This document shows positions 44,796 through 55,903 of a stretch of DNA of 64,000 bases, one piece after another. This DNA comes from Boswellia sacra. Lineage: Eukaryota > Streptophyta > Magnoliopsida > Sapindales > Burseraceae. The translations under genes were made by a program, and so were the position numbers. The notes beneath the pieces are model-generated. The model had not been told where the DNA came from, did not search any database, and worked only from the letters and a program-made list of their open reading frames with translations. The stretch lies in the NCBI GenBank assembly GCA_013180625.2, contig SNVD02011469.1:558001-622000 (forward strand), in the 5' to 3' direction. Positions within the stretch are counted from its first letter, which is position 1. Each line of letters opens with the position of its first letter.

Positions 44796-47700
44796 GCAAT
44801 TGGGCATCTTGCATACAAAATTTTGTAAAATCATTCTTGCCAATTATCATGATTTAAAGTTGCAGGGGTGGATTTTTTTATTGTCAAGAGTACATTTAGT
44901 GTTTCATGAGGAATACAAGAGAGAGGGAATAGCAAGTGTGATATCAGCTGGTGAAGAATTCGAGAATCATATGCTTTTTTACTTTTTAGCTTATCATGTA
45001 GATGTCCTTCTCTTTCATGATTAGATACCAAGCTTGCTTATCTTCTAAGGAAAACATGCACTGTTCTTATATTGGATCATTAAATCACATGCAGACTCAA
45101 TGACATGTATTATGGGCTCTTTATCCTTTGTGACAGAACAACCATAAATTAAAGTAGTTTAGGGTCAGACATTTTCCGTTCTGAATAATTAGATGTTTTT
45201 GAACCTGTAAAATATGCCTTCCTGGGATTAGAAGAAGGTTGCAGATATCTCTTGTGTGTGTATGACGCCAGCAGGCCAGATTGATGCTAGATAGTCCTCG
45301 GCATGAAGCAACTCTTCTGTTTCATAAACGTTTGTGTTTCTCAGGTTGAAAGTTTTAAAATGTATCATTATTGATAAAGAACAGAAGTTAACATAAATAA
45401 TCTAATGTAACCGAATAGCCAACAACTTTTATTTCTCTAACCATTGATGCGGAATTCAATCACATACATTATACATCCAAATTTTTATCTTCTACCAAGT
45501 GGAACAGAGAATGTTTCAGGAATCTTGATTCATCAAATTTCTGCTTAAATTAAAAGGAAAAAATTTCATTATCAGTGGATAGTGCTCAATATGGAATCAG
45601 GTACTTTACCATCTCCGTCACAGCTCGTTCTCTGTATTAGCATCACTTTCTACCAACAAAAAAAAAAAAAAAAAAAAAACCCATACCTTTTTTTCATAGC
45701 AGATCCTAGATTCTTTTTCATCTCTCAATTCAGCAAAGCACATTCTTGAAAAATATTGTGTGGAATGATTACGATGTTTGCTTGTGCCCTTACCCTGGCA
45801 TTTGCTTTTGCTGCTGTGTTATGGTTGTGTTTTCACCTAACTTCTGAATAATGGTGGGTGTTCACATGACCTTATTGAAGTAAATGAAAGGACTTTGGTA
45901 TGCAGAACAACATTATGGAACTGGAACAGATGCACTGAAGCTGCTTTCCATGTTAAAAACACCTGTTCCTTATGCTGCTGCAACAATTGGAGCCTGGCTA
46001 AAACATATTGTAGGTTTCAATGGTTGGAGCACTAATTGTAGGCTTCAAGGGAAGAAGTGGTTAGTATATTAATGCAATTGGTTTCCATGTGTCCAAGACT
46101 CATTCAACAAAGCTCTTCCAGAAAGTTAGTTAAACAGAAGCTTCAGAGACTAGCAAGCACAGCTCAAAATCTTCAGCTGCCAAGCAGGTTTTAGAAACCC
46201 CTTAGAAGTTTGACACGCAGCAAGCAGCTGTAACTTAAGAATACTATTATGAGGCAACTCTTAGAGAAGCCCTTGCTTGATATATATTGCTTGGAATGAC
46301 ATGATATTTTCTTGTGGCTGTCCCTCTGGCATTTACCTCTGCTGCTATATATTGCTTTTAGTGGTATTTTCACCTGATTTTGACTACTGGCAGATGTTGA
46401 TTGAACCTTTATTGAAGTAAATTAAAGAAGATTTTTGGTATGCAGAGCAACACCATGGAAATTAGAATGGATGCACTGAAGCTGCTCTTGATGTTGGAAA
46501 GACCTGTTCCTATGCTGCTGCAACAATTGGAGCTTGATGAAGCATAATTCAGGTACTCAGGCCATCAAAAAATATTGTTGCTAATCAAGTAGATACCTAG
46601 AGACATTTTTGCTTCAATATGTTCAATATTTAGTACTTAGCAATGAGCATCTTACTAATACAGGTAAACGTCTCTAATTACAGTTTCTAGTCGTGACGTC
46701 GATCAGGTCTGCCTTGAAGACGTCTTGAAGGAAATGTTAAATATTGGGAACCATTACAATGTTAAAAGGTTCCTTCACCTAAAGATTTTTCAAGCAATTG
46801 AGAAATGGACTAGATAACAAAGAGCCATGCATGCATTACAAAATGACCAAGATCTCTCTCAAAACCCAGAGTCCAACTTGGATTCCCAGTATGAGTAAAG
46901 AGATGAACTTTGTATTGTGAAGCAGCTACCACAGGCAAGTTCCTCTTTTTTAGTTGAATCTTGTGTTTCCTTTTAATTTTAAGAAGTAAAGAAAATTATT
47001 GTCCTCGCAACAACCCAAGAATGTTCAATTTCCAAATAAATTATCTGTGGGTAAGATACAAATAATATCTGCAAAGCACTTAATTGTTGAATCCTCTGCT
47101 TCATAAAATCCTATTTTTCTACAAAATATTGATCATTATTTAATTGGGATATTTTGTTTCACATAGTTACTTTCTATAACGTAGGTGTTTTTTTTTTTGT
47201 TTTTCCACATGGCACATACAGTCATTCACTGAAGACATCTGGGAAACAGAAGTTTAATATCAGGCAACAATCTAATGTGAAAAGGTTCCATCAACCCTTT
47301 GCCTTTTTTTTTTCTGTGCAATTGCTCTCTTTTTTTGATATATGTGTCAAGGTGTGAAATGGACCAGGTAATTGATCATAGAACATGTTATGTTAGTCGT
47401 TTATCATATTTTGGCACATCTAAATCATTCCTGCTAATTGTCACGATTTAATGTTACAGGAGAAGATTCAAATGTTCTCTTCCCTCTCTTCAAATTTTCA
47501 TCCAACCCTCTCGCTTCAACCGACACAAAGAGGACTAATCTCTGGATAGTGCTCAACTTGGAAGCAGGTACTCTTAACATATTAATCAACAGCATTCCAA
47601 AAAAAAATATTTATTAATTTGCTTTCTTTTTATTTTCTTCTAATATAAAAGTGTTTAATTGGAAAATTTGAGTTTCACATAATTACTCTCTTTTCTGAAG

Positions 47701-47996
47701 TAATGGTCACACATGCTAAGTATTTTTCTTTTTTTGTATTTTCGCTGAAATCTGAGGCTAACAGCCCTTCATTGAAGACATCCTGGGAAAGAAATATTTG
47801 TTATCAGTAAACATTGCAATGTGAAATCGCTCCATCAACTTGTCATGGCTTTCGTTTGAGAAATTGCTCTCCTGTGTTGATATATGCATGTGCACTGGAC
47901 TAGGTAATTGACCATACAACATATTATATTAGTCTGGTATCCTTAACTTGGCGTGTATAAATGGATTATAAACTTTTCTTGACTTTCATCCATAAT
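44796..47996 (+). repeat. CNL-4 tail modules, with a further lectin fragment near 46015-46170
   Basis: The stretch includes the 'aaatcacatgcagactcaa' segment near 45082, the 'gatgcgga' block at 45446, a poly-A run at 45656-45680, and a lectin C-terminal fragment near 46015-46170 (G-F-N-G-W-S and 'ggcttcaagggaagaagtgg', the G-F-K-G-R-S coding piece). An exon-like segment after 'ggtatgcag' occurs twice, near 45896 and 46438, sharing 'gatgcactgaagctgct'. I do not recognise that segment. Further modules run to 47990. No intact gene is seen. Confidence 0.5.
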
Positions 47997-48913
47997 TGTA
48001 ACGACCCGGACTTCAAGAGGTGGCCCCCGTGTGGCACTTTGTGGCCCTTTCGCCTTCAAGAGGTGGCCCCCACGTGGCACTTTGTGTCCGGTCGCACACT
48101 CAGAAGTATTGTCCGCTCTGGGCCCACCGGCCCTCACGGTTTTGTCCCTGGCACCCACAGGCCCAGAGCGCCTCCCCCCACTCGAACCCAAGACCTCAAA
48201 GGTACTTGGCGTTCAAAGTGAGTACCATTCGGGCAAGTTGCCCGAATGGTACTCACTTTGAACGCCATGACCTTTGAGGTCTTGGGTTCGAGTGGGGGAG
48301 GCGCTCTGGGCCTGTGGGTGCCAGGGACAAAACCGTGAGGGCCGGTGGGCCCAGAGCGGACAATACCTCTGAGTGTGCGACCGGACACAAAGTGCCACGT
48401 GGGGGCCACCTCTTGAAGGCGAAAGGGCCACAAAGTGCCACACGGGGGCCACCTCTTGAAGTCCGGGTCGTTACATAAAAAGGCGCCTTTTTATGTAACA
48501 CCGGTCCCCTGCCCACCGGGGAACAGGGCCTTATAGGACACCCTCTTTTACCCGCGTGGGACCTTACGGTTGTCCTCGATCGCACACAGTCCAGTATTGT
48601 CCGCTCTGGGTCCACCGACCCTCACGGTTTTGTCCATATCGGGGAACAGGGGCTCGAATACCCGAATGGTACTCACTTTGAACTCCAATGACCTATGGGT
48701 CTTGGGTTCGAGTGGGGGAGGCGCCACACGGGTAAAAGAGGGTGTGCTTCGAGCCCCTGTTCCCCGATGTGGACAAAACCGTGAGGGTCGGTGGACCCAG
48801 AGCGTACAATACTGGACTGTGTGCGATCGAGGACAACCGTAAGGTCCCACGCGGGTAAAAGAGGGTGTCCTATAAGGCCCTGTTCCCCGGTGGGCAGGGG
48901 ACCGGTCGTTACA
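47997..48913. repeat. Two adjoining GC-rich palindromes in the chimeric element
   Basis: Palindrome 1 (47997-48475) has nearly identical 240-bp arms meeting at 48237 (gggcaa-g-ttgccc). Palindrome 2 (48494-48913) has arms of about 155 bp that begin TGTAACACCGGTCCCC and end GGGGACCGGTCGTTACA, with a central unit of the same family. They are joined by the same 20-bp perfect palindrome (ATAAAAAGGCGCCTTTTTAT) found in the composite at 42137-42898. The arms contain 'gggttcgagtggg', resembling a tRNA B box. Confidence 0.85.
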
Positions 48914-49424
48914 TAAAAAAAAAAATCAAAAGAAGTTCTACAGTATGGCTATGCTAATATAGAGCAGCGGTCTATGGTTGCCAAGGGAACTCTGTCAGCA
49001 ATGCCAAAAGTCCTCTATCCCTATCTCAATCTACTGATCACCTGAGGCACACAACAACTTTCATGAGTAAAACTCAGTAAGTAAGCTAAGTGAATATACA
49101 GCAATAAACAATAACAGTAGAATTCAATCCACAGTATGAAACTATCCATTTGTAACTACACAAGCATTATCTAAATTGTTAAAGAATAAATGCTCCGAGT
49201 TCACTTCGGTTACATTTGCGCTCCCGCGCCAATTTTCTTTCTAGACCTCTATAGGTCGATTCAACCTCACATAAGTGAGTTCACATTTCTCTACTCATTG
49301 CTTTTTCGTGCACAATCACAATCACATATTGAGGAAGCTTCCACAGTATCAGTTACAGTCACCGAGGGGAAAAGACTCTCTAATCAAGGTAGGACTTTTT
49401 ATTTCACAGTCAGTTCCCATATAA

Positions 49425-49790
49425 TAGCTCAAGGCTAGTCTGACGATCCGGGTGATACCGGGCCCATGCTACCGAATCTCATTTAGAGAAACACATGGTC
49501 CAGACCTCCCCTCAAGCCATGGGAGTATGGAATGCTCAAGGCTAGTCTGACGATCCGGGTGATACCGGGCCCATGCTACCGAATCTCATCTAGAGAAACA
49601 CATGGTCCAGACCTCCCCTCAAGCCCTGAAACAGTACAGAACAGTACAAATACATTTAGTTGCCTACACTTGAAATAGCTCGAGGTTAGTCTGACAATCC
49701 GGGTGATACCGGGCCCATGCTACCGAATCTCGTTTAGAGAAACACATGGGCCAGACCTCCCCTCAAGCTATGAGAGCTAAACTTCTTAGG
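49425..49790 (-). repeat. Tandem repeats in the chimeric element body
   Basis: Units with 'aaggctagtctgac' start at 49431 and 49538, and a third variant at about 49682. Spacing and order equal those in family A copy 2 (29790-30145), so the two bodies share a recent ancestor. Confidence 0.8.
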
Positions 49791-51346
49791 TCTTGGCATG
49801 CCAATCACGTTTCATCATTCACAATCAGTCACATAAAAGAAACTCCATATAAGTCTTCCAAAACAGTCACAATATTTCACATTCAAGCATCAAGTTGCTA
49901 GCATTTAATAGTGTTACAATCCACAAAATTTCATATATACAGTACACAATTTATTGTGGCCTCAGATTAGTTAGCTTACTTACCTTGTATGGCTGCTTTT
50001 CAATGCTTTTGATTGACCTAAAAATAAAACAAAAATCTCTTTTTTAGGTCACCATACACTTGTAAAACATTTCCCATTTTTTGCTCTATTTCTATACTTA
50101 CTTTGACAAACAATTTAGAACAACACTTGTCTACTTTCAAAATTCGCACAATTGGGTAGACATCTTTTAGAAACATACCTCATGTGTCCTTAAAATTTGT
50201 AGAGCAAATTGGGGTCATTAGGTCACTCAAAATAATTAAATTCATTACCTCAACAATTCTACCACTGCATTCACTTCACTGAGCACTATCAACTTAAAAA
50301 TTTGTAGGAATTTCAATCCTACTCAAATGGCTACAAAAATTTACAGGCTGGTATATAACATATATATATACCACCATACCAAAAATCAGGGCTTTTCAAG
50401 GTGTTTAACCCATTCAAATCCATTTATTTCTAACTGCTCTGTTTTGGAAACTAAAAATTCCAGTTTTAGCAAGCCAATTTTAAAAATCTATAACAATTCA
50501 CACAGACCTTCAATCTCAGTGAAAATTTACAGTCTCATATATGATACATAAAAGGACTTTTATACCAAAAATCAGGTAATTCTATGAAGATTTGGACCTT
50601 CAACTAATTTCGTATTCCCCTATTCTGTTCCAAAACAGGGGAAATGTGAGATCCCCGCCCAGAAGTTCATAAATTCACCATAATTCACACACTTTGAATT
50701 TTTAAGTGATTCCAATTTCTATACACTCCTGGGTATGTCTATTTTCATCAGTAAAATTTTCAGAACCAGAAAATATTTTCTTAAATTTTAGGAATTTTCG
50801 AAATAGATACTGTTCAGTATAAAAACACTGCAATCTTTGAATTAATCTATCATTTTCACACTTAATCTCCTTCAATTCTCATCCTAAATCATGGTTCCAC
50901 ACAAATTCCAAGCATACATGGCAGTGATTCTCATATCCACATCACAACCCAAGGAAATTTTTGCACAAATAGACTATAGCACAAGGTATACTAATTAGAA
51001 AATTGATTCTCACCTCTTTCTTCTTCCTTCTTTCTCCTTCCTTACTTCCTTGCCTTGGATTGTTGATGATTTGGTGGTTTTTGTGAAGAAAAATGGAGAG
51101 AAAATAAGGGCTGGATCGTGACCTAAGAGGCCAAATTGATGGAATTCTAAAATGCCTCTTATTTATATAGTAAACAATAATTTCATATTAGCCCTCCCTC
51201 TTCTCATTCTTTCAATTAAGTCCACCATTCTTTCATTTATTACACTATAATTCATATGCATCACATATACATTAATACATATTACTACATATGTATTTAT
51301 TATACACCATGCCATGTACACTAGAAATTTAGGATGTTACAATAAT

Positions 51347-51548
51347 CTTCTTCTAAAGTTATCTTAATCTAAATGCAGAACTTTACTTTTCTCCTCCAGC
51401 TGTAGCAAACAGTCGTGGACGGAAGACATCTTGCAAAAGAAATGGAAAATATCTGACACGGTTGAAATGTAAAATGCTTCCATCAACTAACTCACCATGG
51501 TATATTTCGAGCAATTGTCGTCTTGTGTTGATGTAAGTGAAATGGACA
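51347..51548 (+). repeat. Tail module between two insertions
   Basis: The short host segment has 'agctgtagcaaacagtcgtg' followed by 'gaagacatcttgcaaaagaaatgg', a copy of the module seen near 5490 and 42010. Confidence 0.5.
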
Positions 51549-51553
51549 CTTAT

Positions 51554-52266
51554 TGTAACGACCCGGACTTCAAGAGGTGGCCCCCGTGTGGCACTTTGTG
51601 GCCCTTTCGCCTTCAAGAGGTGGCCCCCACGTGGCACTTTGTGTCCGGTCGCACACTCAGAGGTATTGTCCGCTCTGGGCCCACCGACCCTCACGGTTTT
51701 GTCCCTGGCACCCACAGGCCCAGAGCGCCTCCCCCCACTCGAACCCAAGACCCATAGGTCATTGGAGTTCAGAGTGAGTACCATTCAGGCTGTAACGACC
51801 CGGACTTCAAGAGGTGGCCCCCGTGTGGCACTTTGTGGCCCTTTCGCCTTCAAGAGGTGGCCCCCACGTGGCACTTTGTGTCCGGTCGCACACTCAGAGG
51901 TATTGTCCGCTCTGGGCCCACCGGCCCTCACGGTTTTGTCCCTGGCACCCACAGGCCCAGAGCGCCTCCCCCACTCGAACCCATGACCCAAGGTCAATGG
52001 AGTTCAGAGTGAGTACCATTCAGGCAAGTTTGCCCGAATGGTACTCACTCTGAACTCCATTGACCTATGGGTCTGGGTTCGAGTGGGGGGAGGCGCTCTG
52101 GGCCTTGGGTGCCAGGGACAAAACCGTGAGGGCCGGTGGGCCCAGAGCGGACAATACCTCTGAGTGTGCGACCGGACACAAAGTGCCACGTGGGGGCCAC
52201 CTCTTGAAGGCGAAAGGGCCACAAAGTGCCACACGGGGGCCACCTCTTGAAGTCCGGGTCGTTACA
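51554..52266. mobile_element. GC-rich palindromic element, copy 3 (two forward units, one inverted)
   Basis: 713 bp with TGTAACGACCC at the left, its complement GGGTCGTTACA at the right, and a perfect 5-bp duplication CTTAT (51549-51553 and 52267-52271). It consists of three copies of one roughly 237-bp unit: forward 51554-51790, forward 51791-52024, then inverted 52030-52266. Units 2 and 3 form a near-perfect hairpin around 52027. The units match the arms of palindrome 1 at 47997-48475, with high identity. Each carries 'cactcgaaccc' or its complement, similar to a tRNA B box, and two copies of a 'ttcaagaggtggcccc' segment. There is no coding gene. Confidence 0.85.
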
Positions 52267-52271
52267 CTTAT

Positions 52272-53459
52272 AGTGGAAATGGAGGCTTCTCTGACATGAT
52301 TGTCACCAATAAGCACTTGATGCTGCTGCCACTCTCCATGTGCTGGTGTTATAGTTTACATCCCCTTAAGATTCTACGGACGCCACAAACCTGGTATACA
52401 TGTCGGCGTGGCTGGCCTGGGTGGTCTAGGCCATTAGCACAATGGATCGTATCATTGAATGCATTCATGGAAAAGATAAACAAGAGAAGCCATTGTGGCG
52501 ATCAGTTTTACTGATGAGTGAGTATAATAATTCTACCATTATTTTGTTTTCATATAAAAGATAAACACGATTGAGTCATTAGATTTTTTTTTTTTTAAAT
52601 ATCTTAATTCTATAATTTGTGCTAAGGAATTGTAGGTAACAAAGTGGTTTGCAATAATATACAGGGAGGTCCATGGTGGGTGGTAGTGCGCGGGGGCATG
52701 AAGGATGCAGAAGAGAGAGTTAATTTTGCAGCAGAACACAACATTTTAAAATTTTGAAATCATTTTTGCTATATGATTAGCATGCTTTGATGTTATGACA
52801 GAAGATAACTTATTTACTTTAAATTTCGACAAGCTCTAATTTACTGCTCACGTCGGCCCAAATGATGAATGGTTCAATGGGTTTTTGCCCAGCTTGTTGG
52901 GTACTACATGCATTGGTGATCCAATCAACAATGACCTCTGAGTTCACCTGGACATGTTAGTGTCATTTGGATCTGTCCCTGACTCAAATTCTTGCTAATC
53001 TCGCGTTGAAATGGCCTTTCTGCCTTGCACCAGATTCTTGCTTTGGCCTCAAAATTAATATGCAATTATATTCTTTCTTATAAGTTGATTGTTCAGGGTT
53101 TAAAACACAAGGTTAACGTAATACTGTTCACTTTCCACTCTTAAAATAGTAAAGAGGATCAATCTCAGCTAGTCCCATTTATGCTTAGCCTAGATAGATC
53201 ATTCATATACTTCTAATATTAGAATGATTAGAATTGGTCTTGGCCATTTTCTTCTGGTTTAATTATACAATTTCTATTAGAAATTTAAGAGACTCTTCCT
53301 GTAATAGCTATTTAGCGAAAATGAACTATGAATTATGGAATAAAACAACTTCAAATAATATTAGGTAATAGAACAGATTACTTATGTGAAAAGAAAAGTA
53401 TAAAGAATTTGCCTTAAGAAGATGAATACTTTAACTAGTGTGACCCTCGTATCTTTATA
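52272..53459. other. Spacer, no gene seen
   Basis: The segment near 52840-52960 resembles cluster flanks near 7180, 34090 and 54890. A T-run lies near 52590. Otherwise nothing was recognised. Confidence 0.4.
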
Positions 53460-54520
53460 TTAATTAATTGGCTAAGGTAATGCTTCAAAGACCAATGCAT
53501 TTGGGAGAAATTATGTTTCATATTTCAATTTTATTTCTTATTTTTTAAAGATAAATTTAAAGCATGCATCTTTGAGAAAAATAAATACATTGCTTGGTGT
53601 CTTCACAAAAATAACCAAAATTAAAAAGGTAATTTACAAAATAATCAAATTATAGCAAAATTTGAACGTCATGAGTCATGACTACAAACTGAATAATTAA
53701 ATTTAGTTTTAATTGCTTTGATCCAAAGACCAACAATTCGATAAAAATTTTTAGGTTGTTAAGTTATTAGCCTTTTTAAAGGTGAATAACTAAAAACATT
53801 TGTTAATCTGTTGAGTTGTTGTTATGGTATTAAAAATTTTGAAAATACGATTATTTTTTAAATCATCCTTATAACTTCAGTAAGTTCTTTTTTCGTAATT
53901 TCACAATACCTTAACTAGCATCCAAATAAACTTTTGCAAAAGGAAAAGAATATGCAAAAGGCAGAGAAAAAGAAACATGATAATTGCTTCGAAAAAACTA
54001 CAAACATTAAGTGGCATCAAAGCAAAATGTCGCTCAAGCCATTGGATAGAGGATTTTCAATATATAACAATTTCAATATATAAAAGACTAGCATTAGAAA
54101 AAAAAATTCACACCACATATATCAATTTTATGTTTCAATTATGAGATGACTTTAGATATGGATCTCAACCTGTAATTTTTAATACAATAAATAAAAAGAG
54201 TGACTCAACCTTCAAACTAAACTGTCATTTTTTTTTCACAACGCAAATAAAAGAAGGTGTGTTCATAGTGTATGCATAAATAAAGATATATACAAAATTT
54301 TTAATGTTGTTTCATTTTTATGTCAAGAGTTATACGGAATGATTAATTTGGCTTGAGTTCTTGCATGTCATGTCAACTAGTGGAACTAGGAAATGTGAAA
54401 TTTGATAGGCTTATGACGACACAAATTTATATTACGAAGTGGAGCAACAAAAGTCACATTATTTGATATACTATCTAAACGATCATTCCTCATTTTTAGT
54501 TACACGAAGAGAGCCCTATA
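53460..54520 (+). other. Flanks of a missing CNL-2-like gene
   Basis: The left part (53480-54100) resembles the CNL-2 upstream region (19880-20210), including 'aataaatacattg', 'aagcaaaatg', 'agccattggata' and TATA-like 'atataaaag' near 54078. The right part (54130-54510) resembles sequence downstream of CNL-2 (22160-22500), including 'gatatggatct' and 'agtcacattatttgat'. The coding part and LRR remnant (about 1.9 kb in CNL-2) are absent between them. The sequence directly shows the collinear flanks; the loss of a gene here, rather than its gain at CNL-2, is inference. Confidence 0.6.
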
Positions 54521-55742
54521 ATTTTATGATGGTCCAATATCACTTTTATGAAATATATATTTTCTTATAAATTATTTTTAAAACAGTATAGAACATATTG
54601 CACTAGTGGGAGTTTTGAAGAATTCTTGGTTGCTTTTAGATATTATTATTATTATATTTTGAAGATAGAGGGTATGCTGAGTGTGATTCTGTAATTGGTA
54701 AAAATATTTTATGTTTATTTGTTAGCATCATACTAAAATAGATAGAAATTTTTCCGAACTTAAGAATTCCTTGCATTTGGAGAAGCTATTATCAAATTCT
54801 TGAGAAAATGGTTGTTAAAATTTGTAATATTAATGTTCCAATTAAATACTAATTATATGAGGCCATCCTCAACCTCATGAGTGATCTCCAACGGCTTTGT
54901 ACCCAGCCTATTAGATACTTGGATTTGGTAGCCCAATCCATTGTTGACCTGTATAATTTACCTAAACAAGTTAGTTTTCACGTGGATTTGTAGAAAAATT
55001 AAATTTTAGATGGGTCATGCTCCACTATTTAATCAATTCATCCATAACAAAACAAAGTCTTTTTTTTTTTAAATAAATATATAGATAACACTTGGATAAA
55101 AAATCTGTTGGATCCAAGGTTGATGGTCATAACCTCTAAATTATAAACCAGTATCATCCACTTTACCAGATTTTGACAACAAATTCTTGGTTGGTTTAGT
55201 CATGAACAGAACTTTTAAAAGATACTTAAATCTTTCTTTTAATTAACAAGTTAATAAATATAAATATCGTACATGCACTATGCTTAGTCCACCAAACTCT
55301 TCTTCTTTTTCTTTTTCTGTCCAAAGCCTCAAAACAGAGTGGCTTCAAAATCAAGTTACAGGAAAAAGTTAAAGGGTAATAAGAACATGAAATAAAATTT
55401 ATTCTTTGCGTAAAGGATGTTCCCCTGATAAAAATCAATCAAATGCTTCCCTTCAAACCTTGGAATCATATTCTTGCTTTGGCTTGTTGATTGATATCCA
55501 ATTTTATTTTTTCTCCAAAGTTGGTTGTTAAAAGATTAAACCGTTAAGTTAATGTAGTACTTTGAGTCCTAAAATTCTTAATATACGATTTCTGTTGGTG
55601 TTCAAAGTAACAGCTTTTCAGTGAAAATAAACTCTATGTATGAATTAAAACAACATCAAAATTAGGCAATAGAACAAATAATGTACGTAGAAGGAAAAGA
55701 ATACGGGATTGCTTGGAGAAGACTAATACCTTAACTACTATC
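54521..55742. other. Spacer upstream of CNL-5
   Basis: No gene is seen. 54850-55030 is homologous to the region upstream of CNL-4 (34030-34210), and 55390-55720 resembles 34500-35040 and parts of 22690-22950. Confidence 0.45.
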
Positions 55743-55808
55743 AAAGCAAAACTTTGCTTTGAGCTGTTAAGTGAAAGGTTCATTGGTCTTCTTCCATGCA
55801 ATATAAAA
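55743..55808 (+). promoter_or_regulatory. Proximal promoter block of CNL-5
   Basis: The inverted repeat AAAGCAAAACTTTGCTTT is at 55743-55760, and TATAAAA at 55802-55808 lies 96 bp before the ATG, exactly the spacing seen in CNL-3. Both gene starts also share 'tcaagtgaaag'-like and 'ggtcttcttcc'-like motifs between the two elements. Confidence 0.65.
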
Positions 55809-55903
55809 GCGGAAAGGAAAATATTGTAGCATTACTACAACATAAAACACACAAAAATATTTCAATTTCCCAATATTTCTTTACTCAATAACAAACGTTC
55901 GAT

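Larger units (their letters stand above)
47997..51341 (-). mobile_element. Chimeric element: palindromic block fused to a family A body
   Basis: 3345 bp from TGTAACGACCC at the left to GGATGTTACA at the right, with the 5-bp duplication ATAAT at 47992-47996 and 51342-51346. The right 2.4 kb (from about 48930) is nearly the same as copy 2 in the P450 and is read on the minus strand. The left 917 bp is GC-rich and palindromic. Copy 2 has about 145 bp of terminal sequence (29134-29280) that is missing here, replaced by the palindromic block joined through an A-run. Because target duplications flank the whole, it appears to have inserted as one unit. No protein-coding capacity is visible. Confidence 0.75.

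Noticed and set aside
45884..46072. A 62-codon open frame with A-E-Q-H-Y-G and A-L-K-L-L segments as a new gene.
   Set aside because: The segment occurs twice (45896 and 46438), the second copy is interrupted, and the C-terminal part is a shifted lectin fragment. I could not recognise a family and treat it as a tail module.
47997..48475. A standard MITE of a DNA-transposon superfamily.
   Set aside because: Target duplications of the related elements are 5 bp and the termini are TG...CA, which does not fit the Mutator, hAT, PIF/Harbinger, CACTA or Tc1/Mariner types I know.
48020..48850. Several overlapping open frames on both strands in the GC-rich palindromes, 70-150 codons long (also at 42118-42910 and 51383-52316).
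   Set aside because: They arise from the same inverted repeat units read in different frames and strands, have no recognisable domain, and are shared only because the units are copies. High GC lowers stop frequency.
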